Origin: a virus
Reading direction: 5' to 3' (one strand)
IMG/VR virus record: IMGVR_UViG_3300007344_000327
Coordinates: 1 to 20,852 of that record
DNA: 20,852 bases
This document shows positions 7,620 through 14,324 of the stretch, in pieces (within the stretch, counting starts at the first letter, position 1; each line of letters begins with the position of its first letter). The translations under genes were made by a program, and so were the position numbers. The notes below the pieces were generated by a model. The model saw nothing but the letters and a program-made list of their open reading frames with translations, was not told where the DNA came from and did not search any database.

Positions 7620-9329
7620 GTGGGAACATTATTAAGAGGAATTTCGGAAAGATTTAATCCGCAAATTCATACGGAAGACAAGTCTTTGACTGTAAACATG
7701 GCTAAAGACTTTGCAATCAAAAACAAGACGTTTGATTTATTCGCGTCTAAAAACAAGTTCACTTCATGGCTGTACGCTACAGGGCGTGTAAACATGGGTG
7801 CACAAGCAGGTAAAGTAATGCGCGTGTCTGGTTCTATCCATGACAACGCTTATCGTGTTGCTTACAAAGGCTCTATTTTTATTCCAGCGTATGCGTTTGG
7901 AAAGACTTATTTTACAGGTGACTTAGCAGAAGCTACTGCTTACAACAAAACTGAGCTTGATGCTCAAGTTGGAGCTCTTGCTTATGGTACTGGTGTTGCT
8001 GATGCAGCTGCGGTACAACACAATGACTACTGTGTTATTGCTGTGAAGCACGATCCTGCAAACAACATTTTTGGTGACAAGTACAACGAAGGAGATACTA
8101 TTTCTCTTGGAAACTACGCGGGACCAAACTTAATTGTTATGGGAACTCCTGTAAAAGAATCTGGTGGTACTTATTACATCGTGAAAGCGAAAGTAAATGG
8201 TGTTGCTGGTTTATTTGCTGAAACCATGGTTGCTGCCGACGAATTGCTTGCAGAAGTTGGTAACAGATTTGGTGAAGGTTCTGAGAAAGGTTATCAAAGA
8301 GAAAGACGTACAAAATGGAGAATTAACTATTCTTTCATTTCTCGTTGTACTCTTACAATGACCGGTTCAGCGCTTAACCAAAAAGTTGCTCCTATCTACA
8401 ACGATGAGACTAAAGCGACAATGTGGGAATTTGAAGCGGTTCTCGATATGAGAGAAAAGCATGCTATTGATATGGAGCAAGGTGCACGCCATGCAAGAAT
8501 GTCAATGGATCCTACTGGTGGTGCAAATGCGCACCAATGGTATGAAGCATACGGTACTAACTTACTTACTCTTGATGGCTTTAGTGCTAACATGGGTATT
8601 GTAGCGCCGGTAATCGGTGATGGTTGGATACCTCAATTGGAAGACAGTTTAACTATTTCTTACGATCCGAATGCAGATTTGGATATTGAGAAAATTGAAT
8701 TGTTTATCACAATGCTTGCACAAAGAGCTCCTAACGGTTCTACTGGAAACACGTTTGTTATCTTAGGTGACAAACTTGCGCACATTAAGATCGATAAAGC
8801 TCTTAAAAATCTAATCGGATTCCGTCAGGATGTTCGTGGTGATGGTAACACAAGTATGAACAATACAAATGTTGTATTTAATGTTCGTACAGGTGCTCAA
8901 AACAAAGTTGGATTTACCGTTGATAGATATCACTATCTTGAAAACGAAATTATCTTCATTGAAGATGAATTGTCAAATCACCCAGCTTTTGCGCCTCAAA
9001 ACGGTGGTATTATCGGTACAGGTACTATGTACGTTCTTAACGCTTCAATGGTGAACGGTGTTTCAAACATTGACGTGTTAGCAAGAAACGACAGAGAACT
9101 TAGAGCGAAATATATCGATGGTATGCATTCATTAGATCCTTCAAGAAACAACTCTCCAGTTGCATTCTCAGGATTTGACGGTGCGCGATTTGATATGTTA
9201 AGTGAAATTTTACCAATCATCTACTCTACAGAGAGTTGTGGTATTATTAGAGCTTCAGCGAAGTTTGCTGGTGGTGCATTATCTGGTGAAAGCTGGATTG
9301 ATGACCAAGCAGTTACTTGGCATTATTAA
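7620..9329 (+). CDS. Major capsid protein (HK97-type)
   Basis: This is the predicted shell protein of the phage head. The 569-residue frame follows portal and scaffold genes, has the Ala/Gly/Asn-rich, Cys-poor, well-balanced composition of a capsid protein, and ends in a pattern I associate with crAss-like capsid proteins: FDGARFDMLSEILPI, then a Cys-Gly (about residue 540). Residues 1-100 would give the N-arm and E-loop region. Residues about 105-205 look like an inserted beta domain (NDYCVIAVKHDP; YYIVKAKVNGVAG) before the backbone resumes at RRTKWRINYSFISR. The start is GTG: an in-frame TAA ends at 7616 and the next Met is codon 27, so GTG at 7620 fits best. A large hairpin follows the gene. 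High expression is likely from its tidy codon use. Fold family is inferred, not searched. Confidence 0.85.
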   Translation: MGTLLRGISERFNPQIHTEDKSLTVNMAKDFAIKNKTFDLFASKNKFTSWLYATGRVNMGAQAGKVMRVSGSIHDNAYRVAYKGSIFIPAYAFGKTYFTGDLAEATAYNKTELDAQVGALAYGTGVADAAAVQHNDYCVIAVKHDPANNIFGDKYNEGDTISLGNYAGPNLIVMGTPVKESGGTYYIVKAKVNGVAGLFAETMVAADELLAEVGNRFGEGSEKGYQRERRTKWRINYSFISRCTLTMTGSALNQKVAPIYNDETKATMWEFEAVLDMREKHAIDMEQGARHARMSMDPTGGANAHQWYEAYGTNLLTLDGFSANMGIVAPVIGDGWIPQLEDSLTISYDPNADLDIEKIELFITMLAQRAPNGSTGNTFVILGDKLAHIKIDKALKNLIGFRQDVRGDGNTSMNNTNVVFNVRTGAQNKVGFTVDRYHYLENEIIFIEDELSNHPAFAPQNGGIIGTGTMYVLNASMVNGVSNIDVLARNDRELRAKYIDGMHSLDPSRNNSPVAFSGFDGARFDMLSEILPIIYSTESCGIIRASAKFAGGALSGESWIDDQAVTWHY

Positions 9330-9338
9330 TATTTAATT

Positions 9339-9373
9339 GATTAGATGGGGAGTGTCAAGCTCCCCATATAATC
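9339..9373 (+). terminator. Hairpin after the capsid gene, terminator or 3'-end stabiliser
   Basis: The sequences 9339-9352 and 9360-9373 pair over 14 positions with a single mismatch (core ATGGGGAG with CTCCCCAT) around a 7-base loop. The tail is only moderately T-rich (TTAATTT), so it may terminate partially and let some transcription pass into the neck genes, raising capsid message relative to them. Confidence 0.65.
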
Positions 9374-9394
9374 TTAATTTAAAAACAAGAAAAA

Positions 9395-10198
9395 ATGAAT
9401 ACACAGACAGAGAGAAAAACATGGCATTCAGTAGACATTAAAGGTAGATGGCGACTATCTTACAAAGTAGGTAATTCACAAGGGCCTTCAGCTTTTGGTG
9501 GATACCATTTGCCTATTTATCCAAATCCTTTTACTGGACAAAGAACGTATCTTAAAACAGTAGATGGTACAGCTAAAAATGGATACATGATCGATAAATT
9601 AGTTATTGATTTGTACCCTGAACAAAACAGAAACGATTATTATATTGTTAGTTGGCTTATTTGTCACCCGGAAGTAAAAGTAAAAGGAGTTGAAGACCTT
9701 GATCCGCACATTATTTCAAAAAAAGATGCACGTAAAATTACATTAACCTACCGCGACAAAGAAATGTTGTCTGGTGTAGATGATGAAGATTTTATCGATG
9801 TATTGCTTGGAAAATTAAGTTTAAATTCAGGAAAGCAATCTATTGGCTTGAAACGTCTACGTCATATCATGGCGCAACTTGGACAAGCTTATATGGATCC
9901 AAACTTTGAAGGAGAAGCTGAAAAGAAAATGTTGCGTACACGTTTGAAAAATTACGTGAAGAAAAGCATTGTAAATGCGAAAATAGTTGATAAAATCATT
10001 AACAATCCTGAAGATGCAAAGATGCATTGGGAGTTTAAAGAAATGATACGATTGAAAATTTTAACTTATCAAGATGGAGTTTATAAATTCCATTCTGCAA
10101 CAGTAGGTTCAAATTTTGACACAGTACGTGCATTCTTTATGAATCATCCTGACGTGCATACAGAAGCACTGACACGATTGTATGCGTTAACAGATTAA
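9395..10198 (+). CDS. Putative virion structural protein after capsid gene, 267 residues
   Basis: The exact family is not recognised. The N-terminal ~90 residues look beta-rich (HSVDIKGRWRLSYKVGNSQG; YMIDKLVIDLYPEQNRNDYY). From about residue 105 the protein is helical and charged, with a basic stretch near 185-205 (LRTRLKNYVKKSIVNAKIVD). Crass-like phages carry conserved unnamed structural genes directly after the capsid gene, and this position suggests a head-completion, cargo or decoration-related protein. It starts 21 bases after the capsid hairpin behind the A-rich leader ACAAGAAAAA and is separated from the next gene by 9 bases. No integration-host-factor-like gene, which many crAss-like phages have in this neighbourhood, is visible here. 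Confidence 0.65.
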   Translation: MNTQTERKTWHSVDIKGRWRLSYKVGNSQGPSAFGGYHLPIYPNPFTGQRTYLKTVDGTAKNGYMIDKLVIDLYPEQNRNDYYIVSWLICHPEVKVKGVEDLDPHIISKKDARKITLTYRDKEMLSGVDDEDFIDVLLGKLSLNSGKQSIGLKRLRHIMAQLGQAYMDPNFEGEAEKKMLRTRLKNYVKKSIVNAKIVDKIINNPEDAKMHWEFKEMIRLKILTYQDGVYKFHSATVGSNFDTVRAFFMNHPDVHTEALTRLYALTD

Positions 10199-10207
10199 AC
10201 AATACTC

Positions 10208-10849
10208 ATGGCTTATACAGTTGATAAATTTTATAGAAAAGTCCTTGAAGAATGCGATAAAATGGGTTCTGACTTTTTTCCGATACCTTATATAATGAAC
10301 AGACTTGAAACTGCTGTTCACGACTTTATTGGCGAAACAGTGAAATTTGTTGAGAATACCCAAGAAATTAGAGACGATATAAGGACTCTGTATAAGCCGT
10401 ACAAATTACCAGTCGTAGCGAGTGAAGCCGGATACTTGGTTTCACTCCCTGACGACTATCAACATTTGATGTCTGCAATGGTTGTAGATGATACAACTAC
10501 AGTACGTCAAACAGCTATTATAAGACACGGACAAGAAGATATTTACCAAGCAGATCCAGATACGCGAGCTACCGCAGAATATCCTTCTATTTTTTTATAC
10601 CAAGATTACATCAAAGTATTGAGTACAGGAAATCCAACTTTTGTTTATGGGATGTATATAAAGCAACCGACTTTTGGTGCTTATTCTGAACATGACGATA
10701 TCGAAACAGAAATTGCTGTAGACCTACCGGAACACGCAGTTGACAAGGTTATTAAAATCATGGTACGCGATATGTTTACTGCAACCGGTGATCCAAGAGT
10801 ACAACCGCAATATGCCATGAAAGAAGATTATAGAAAACGAAGTAAATAA
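10208..10849 (+). CDS. Putative neck (portal-adaptor or ring) protein, 213 residues
   Basis: The N-terminal part is helical (VDKFYRKVLEECDKMGSDFF; YIMNRLETAVHDFIGETVKF). Then comes a beta-rich segment with LPDDYQHLMSAMV, where a short Leu-Pro-Asp-Asp-Tyr motif recalls head-tail adaptor/ring proteins of podoviruses. The C-terminal helical part ends in basic residues (KEDYRKRSK). In those proteins the helical bundle packs on the portal and the beta segment reaches the next ring. It is the second of five closely packed genes, and the next gene's ATG shares the last base of its TAA, so translation is probably coupled. The role is inferred from pattern and position; a specific ring number cannot be assigned. 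Confidence 0.65.
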   Translation: MAYTVDKFYRKVLEECDKMGSDFFPIPYIMNRLETAVHDFIGETVKFVENTQEIRDDIRTLYKPYKLPVVASEAGYLVSLPDDYQHLMSAMVVDDTTTVRQTAIIRHGQEDIYQADPDTRATAEYPSIFLYQDYIKVLSTGNPTFVYGMYIKQPTFGAYSEHDDIETEIAVDLPEHAVDKVIKIMVRDMFTATGDPRVQPQYAMKEDYRKRSK

Positions 10850-11547
10850 TGGGAACCACCGAAGAAAGTATCGTATATCAGCTTATTAGCGCTATCAGAG
10901 CCGGAGAACTTAACAGTGATGAGGTTGTAGGAGAAAGACGTATTCGTAGTTTTCTTAGAACGCACAGAGCTCAAATCTTAGCTGCTAAAAGTAAAAATGG
11001 ACTAATAATCCAAGGAGAGTGTTTCCAAAAAGTACCAATTTCACTAACAAGAACAACCAACACTGAATGGGAAGCAGATTTACCAGGAATTATCTATCTG
11101 AAAAATTACTATGGAACAAAATTGTTAACGCCCGGGTTTTCCAATATTTCCATATCCAACGAAGAAGATTACCATTTACACAAAAAAAATATCATCGGAG
11201 GCAGTATACCGATGGCGAAAATTGAAGACAATACACTTACATTACGCATTCCTGAAAATGCATCAATTTATGCAATGAATGATGCATTAGGGCTTAAAGC
11301 AATGTTGCAGTGTTTAAAGAATAAAGAACGTGTTATCATGTCTGCTATTTTAGTAGACCCTGAAGATGGAATTGATTATGACTGGACAACCGATCCTTAT
11401 CCAATGCCTGCTGAAGAAATTCAGCTTCTTAAAAATCAAGTTTTAAGACAAGAATTTAATTTAATTCTACAAACCAAATCAGACCAGATTCCAAATACAA
11501 AAAATGACACATTAAGATATCATGACCAAGGAAAAGTACAGTCGTAA
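10849..11547 (+). CDS. Putative neck/tail ring protein, 232 residues
   Basis: The N-terminal region (EESIVYQLISAIRAGELNSD, then RRIRSFLRTHRAQILAAKSK) is the helix pair that I associate with a family common in Bacteroidota podoviruses, which sits in the neck or tail barrel. Residues 50-150 are beta-rich (ADLPGIIYLKNYYGTKLLTP) and the C-terminus is a helix followed by a polar tail. It overlaps the previous stop by one base and the next start by 26 bases, which supports a co-translated structural cluster. The last ~30 residues (after about 200) are Gln/Asn/Thr-rich and may be flexible. Family membership is from memory of the pattern, without a search. Confidence 0.65.
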   Translation: MGTTEESIVYQLISAIRAGELNSDEVVGERRIRSFLRTHRAQILAAKSKNGLIIQGECFQKVPISLTRTTNTEWEADLPGIIYLKNYYGTKLLTPGFSNISISNEEDYHLHKKNIIGGSIPMAKIEDNTLTLRIPENASIYAMNDALGLKAMLQCLKNKERVIMSAILVDPEDGIDYDWTTDPYPMPAEEIQLLKNQVLRQEFNLILQTKSDQIPNTKNDTLRYHDQGKVQS

Positions 11548-12016
11548 TGAAATAATAACTGAAGAACACTTTTATAGAAAAAAGAAATATCCAGTAAATT
11601 ATCTGCTTGGCACCAATAAAAAAATTCATATTGGCAAAGCAAAGACGTTTCAACTTCCTCAATCATTATACAGCTCTATTATTAAGAGTTATTTTAAGAG
11701 TTATTTTAAAATGTTTTATTCAAGTTTTGAAGACTTGTATTTTCCTCTTTCCGGAATGCTTAAAAAAGCAAAAGGAAAAGCGGTACATAAAAACATTCAT
11801 GGAACAATCTTTAAAAGATCGATAGTTTGGATATGGTATAGCAGACCGGCACTTACTTTTTTTGCCAATTTGCAATTGAAAAAAACCAAAGGCGGAAATA
11901 GTATTATTACAAAATTCGAACAAGATTTTAAAGAGGAATACGATGTGGAGTTATTGCCTAAATTAAACACAGCATTAGCTCTTATAAATTCACAAAATAA
12001 ATTATTCAAGGGATGA
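11522..12016 (+). CDS. Putative small virion/neck protein, 164 residues
   Basis: The protein is strongly basic with aromatic clusters (SYFKSYFKMFYSSFEDLYF; SIVWIWYSRPALTFFANLQL). The first ~40 residues are polar and charged, and the last ~40 form an acidic-to-neutral helix (FEQDFKEEYDVELLPKLNTA). I recall comparable 150-residue basic, Trp/Phe-rich proteins within crAss-like neck clusters, but cannot name a family. It begins 26 bases inside the previous gene and its TGA overlaps the next ATG (ATGA at 12013-12016), arguing that it is real and translationally coupled. A precise 12-base tandem duplication lies at 11684-11707. The AT-rich codon use is stronger than in its neighbours, and the first few residues could be trimmed if a later start is used. 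Confidence 0.6.
   Translation: MTKEKYSRNEIITEEHFYRKKKYPVNYLLGTNKKIHIGKAKTFQLPQSLYSSIIKSYFKSYFKMFYSSFEDLYFPLSGMLKKAKGKAVHKNIHGTIFKRSIVWIWYSRPALTFFANLQLKKTKGGNSIITKFEQDFKEEYDVELLPKLNTALALINSQNKLFKG
11684..11707 (+). repeat. Perfect 12-base tandem duplication
   Basis: AAGAGTTATTTT occurs twice without a gap inside the 164-residue gene, encoding KSYF twice (KSYFKSYFK). Perfect identity suggests a recent slippage event. The unit is a multiple of 3 and keeps the frame. Confidence 0.8.
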
Positions 12017-13296
12017 AAAGTGGAATTGTTTTTTTTGAAGAAATCATTGAAAATATAAAAGATGCTACCGGTATTGAAAATATGCGACCGCATTACAATC
12101 GGTTACGAAGATTTGTTTTCAATGTAGAACAAGATATCGGAACCGGAGGTGTTGTTGTTTTAAAGAAAAAACAATATACCAATGGTGATGGCATGTATGA
12201 TCGTCAAACGATCATATTACCACCGGACTTTTTATACGAATGGAGTTATGGTGCTTTAGAAGATGGTATATTGCAAGGAAATCAATACCGTTTGTTTGCG
12301 ACCGGGCCTGAAGCACTTGATTTTTACTATTTAGGAATGTTGTTAGATCAAGACGGCAATCCGTTTACAACAAGAAATCATTTAGAAGCTGTTGTCGCTT
12401 ATACTACCTATCGTTTTTACTCGTCAAGAGTGTTTTTAAAAGAAGGCAGTGCCAATCAATTATTGATGTACAAACGCATGTACGAAGATGAAAAATTGAA
12501 AGCACGCGGTCATGATGCATTCCCTACTGAACAAGAATGGATGGAAATTGGAAAAACACGTCTTGGAGGTACTATTGAAGCCATGACTAATAACGGATTG
12601 AACAAGCTTTGTTTCAATACAGAATTGGATCCATTTATTAAAGACCAAGCAACCGCAGTTCCTGACCCAGGATGTATTGAAGAACTTGCCGGAGTTGTAA
12701 ATGCTACCGCATCAGTAGTAGCACAAGAATTAGGCTATGGTATTACTGCTCCAATGGAAGGTGTTTCAACTGTAGAATTTATGGAAACTAAAGGATGGAT
12801 GCGACCAGGTGTTAGTCCTGAACATGCACTTGAAGGAAGTATTAAAATTCTTAATGTAAAAGTAGAAGGTCTTATGATTAAAGAACCTACTATTTTATGT
12901 AGTGAATCTTATCAAGGTTCTGGAACATTTATAGTGAAAGTAGAATTTGGTACTGGTGTTGGTATGGCTGGAATTTTAGCAACACCATTAACGCTTGCAG
13001 ATCGTTTTAGAATTGAATACAACGGTATTATAGTTACCGATAGTAAATTCATTGGATTGGAACAAAATAGACAAGCATTATTAGATCTTGGCTATACAGA
13101 AAATGAATTGGCATTAAGTTCAGAAGCTTATGAAATTCCTGTATTATTCCATAAAAATTTAACAGCTCCTACATACGCGCGTATATTTATAGACGGTCCG
13201 TTACCGGAAACAGATTGGAATATAAAAGGAGTATGTCTTACAAATGCTGCTGTGGGTAGTGCTTCTGTAAGTGGTGTTTTAGAGGGAAGAACGTAA
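12013..13296 (+). CDS. Putative neck/tail structural protein with C-terminal beta domain, 427 residues
   Basis: Residues 1-190 form a mixed helical/beta region (FEEIIENIKDATGIENMRPH; TIILPPDFLYEWSYGALEDG; a helical LEAVVAYTTYRFYSSRVFLK) and end with a segment FPTEQEWMEIGKTRLG, which I associate with ring/neck proteins of crAss-like phages. From about residue 285 a separate beta-sandwich-like domain follows (GSGTFIVKVEFGTGVGMAG; LADRFRIEYNGIIVTDSKFI; a closing YARIFIDGPLPETDWNIKGV). That Asp-Arg-Phe ... Tyr-Asn-Gly-x-x-Val pattern is familiar from accessory domains in Bacteroidota-phage structural proteins that may bind glycans or other virion parts. The start overlaps the previous stop by 4 bases. 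The fusion of a neck part and a sandwich domain is the odd feature. The next gene is transcriptionally separated. Confidence 0.65.
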   Translation: MKSGIVFFEEIIENIKDATGIENMRPHYNRLRRFVFNVEQDIGTGGVVVLKKKQYTNGDGMYDRQTIILPPDFLYEWSYGALEDGILQGNQYRLFATGPEALDFYYLGMLLDQDGNPFTTRNHLEAVVAYTTYRFYSSRVFLKEGSANQLLMYKRMYEDEKLKARGHDAFPTEQEWMEIGKTRLGGTIEAMTNNGLNKLCFNTELDPFIKDQATAVPDPGCIEELAGVVNATASVVAQELGYGITAPMEGVSTVEFMETKGWMRPGVSPEHALEGSIKILNVKVEGLMIKEPTILCSESYQGSGTFIVKVEFGTGVGMAGILATPLTLADRFRIEYNGIIVTDSKFIGLEQNRQALLDLGYTENELALSSEAYEIPVLFHKNLTAPTYARIFIDGPLPETDWNIKGVCLTNAAVGSASVSGVLEGRT

Positions 13297-13309
13297 AAAA
13301 ATAAAATTG

Positions 13310-13317
13310 TAAATTTG
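13310..13317 (+). promoter_or_regulatory. Candidate -7 promoter box for the 13349 gene
   Basis: TAAATTTG fits TAnnTTTG in the 52-base gap and is 31 bases before the ATG at 13349. No good -33 element is visible. A strong terminator directly after the gene supports a separate transcription unit. Confidence 0.4.
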
Positions 13318-13329
13318 AGTATAATTAAT

Positions 13330-13348
13330 AATCCTAAATCTTTAAATT
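13330..13348 (+). promoter_or_regulatory. Shared leader motif before the 13349 gene
   Basis: AATCCTAAATCTTTAAATT ends at the base before the ATG and matches the leader of the capsid gene at 15 of 19 positions, at identical spacing from the start codon. It is likely a translation-initiation leader used for abundant virion proteins. Confidence 0.45.
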
Positions 13349-13801
13349 ATGAGTAAATCAAATTCATTCGAAACCGATTTGTTGGAATTGATCTTCAACA
13401 ACACAGACATTGCCAATGTAGGTGATGGAACAGGTCTTCAAGGTTCAACAACTCCAGGTAGTTTGTATGTACGTTTGTACACGTCTGCTGTAACTGTAGA
13501 TGATGCTACTATTGGAACAGAGTGTGCTTACACAGGTTATGCAACTGGTGGTGTAGCTGTAGCACGTTCAGGTGCGGGTTGGACTGTAGCAGGAAACAAC
13601 GCTTCTAACACAGCAGCAATCACTTTTGGTGCTTGTACAGCTGGATCAGAAACTGTTCGTTACTTTGCAATATGGAAAGACAATTCAACCAACACAGATT
13701 CTCACAGACTGTATTGGGGTCAGTTAACTTCAGACTTAGCCGTTAGTTCTGGTATTACTCCGGAATTTGCTATCGGTGCGTTAGACGTGAACGAAGACTA
13801 A
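13349..13801 (+). CDS. Small virion protein of a widespread phage family, 150 residues
   Basis: The sequence follows a pattern I recognise from many unrelated tailed phages: LLELIFNNTDIANVGDGTG, then LYVRLYTSAVTVDD, YTGYATGGVAVARSGAGWTV, an Asn/Thr stretch, ITFGACTAGSETVRYFAIWK and an end with SGITPEFAIGALDV. These proteins are beta-rich and are usually listed as minor structural or fibre-associated proteins; some may decorate capsid or fibres. I do not know a secure gene name. The gene stands alone between a candidate promoter (13310) and a strong terminator (13831), and its codon use is tidier than that of the genes around it, which suggests high expression. The shared leader with the capsid gene points the same way. 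The widespread, host-crossing distribution of the family would also fit an exchanged cassette. Confidence 0.7.
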   Translation: MSKSNSFETDLLELIFNNTDIANVGDGTGLQGSTTPGSLYVRLYTSAVTVDDATIGTECAYTGYATGGVAVARSGAGWTVAGNNASNTAAITFGACTAGSETVRYFAIWKDNSTNTDSHRLYWGQLTSDLAVSSGITPEFAIGALDVNED

Positions 13802-13830
13802 GAGTTATAACTAACTCAATCAATCAACCG

Positions 13831-13865
13831 AAAAAGGGTGCTCAATTTCGGGCACCTTTTTTTTT
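13831..13865 (+). terminator. Strong intrinsic terminator after the 13349 gene
   Basis: Arms 13831-13841 (AAAAAGGGTGC) and 13852-13862 (GCACCTTTTTT) pair over 11 bases with one wobble around a 10-base loop, with nine T residues in total at the 3' side. A small inverted repeat (GAGTTA/TAACTC, 13802-13817) follows the stop codon. Confidence 0.9.
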
Positions 13866-13879
13866 AAATCTTTAATCTT

Positions 13880-14317
13880 ATGGCGATACTCAATTTAGAT
13901 GACTGGGCTACAATTATACAAGCAAATCCAATTTTAGATGCACAACAATGCAACGATTTACGAGAATCGGTTCATGCAGGAGTATTTGACGATACTAAAA
14001 TGATTAAGATATTTCAGTATTCGTCTTTTATTGATTTCAACAATTCACACCCTGACCTTTGGCGCATTTGGAAAAACTTTGTAAAAAACTATTTGTTTGC
14101 AGACGATCCGACAGAAGAAGAAGAAAATGACCCAAATTATGTATATGATGTAATTAGTCTGCAAAAAGGAAATTTCATAGAAAGAGAAATTGATAAAATA
14201 AACAACTTTCCGTCTTTATTAAAAGACGAATTATTTTTAGAATGTAACGACCAAATGGGAGGTTGTGAAAGTTCTAATTTTCAAGCGAGAATTGATGAAG
14301 TATTATCAAGACAGTAA
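13880..14317 (+). CDS. Hypothetical protein before the fibre gene, 145 residues
   Basis: The family is not recognised. It is acidic and mostly helical, with several Trp and Phe (LDDWATIIQANPILDAQQCN; PDLWRIWKNFVKNYLFADDP) and a second half carrying IEREIDKINNFPSLLKDELF. Three Cys residues are present, two of them close together near the end (ECNDQMGGCESS), which is unusual among the proteins here. It lies 7 bases before the giant fibre ATG and 15 bases after a terminator T-run, so it should be co-transcribed with the fibre from an unseen promoter. Position suggests a fibre chaperone or an attachment-related protein, but nothing in the sequence shows it. Confidence 0.65.
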   Translation: MAILNLDDWATIIQANPILDAQQCNDLRESVHAGVFDDTKMIKIFQYSSFIDFNNSHPDLWRIWKNFVKNYLFADDPTEEEENDPNYVYDVISLQKGNFIEREIDKINNFPSLLKDELFLECNDQMGGCESSNFQARIDEVLSRQ

Positions 14318-14324
14318 CTAATAA

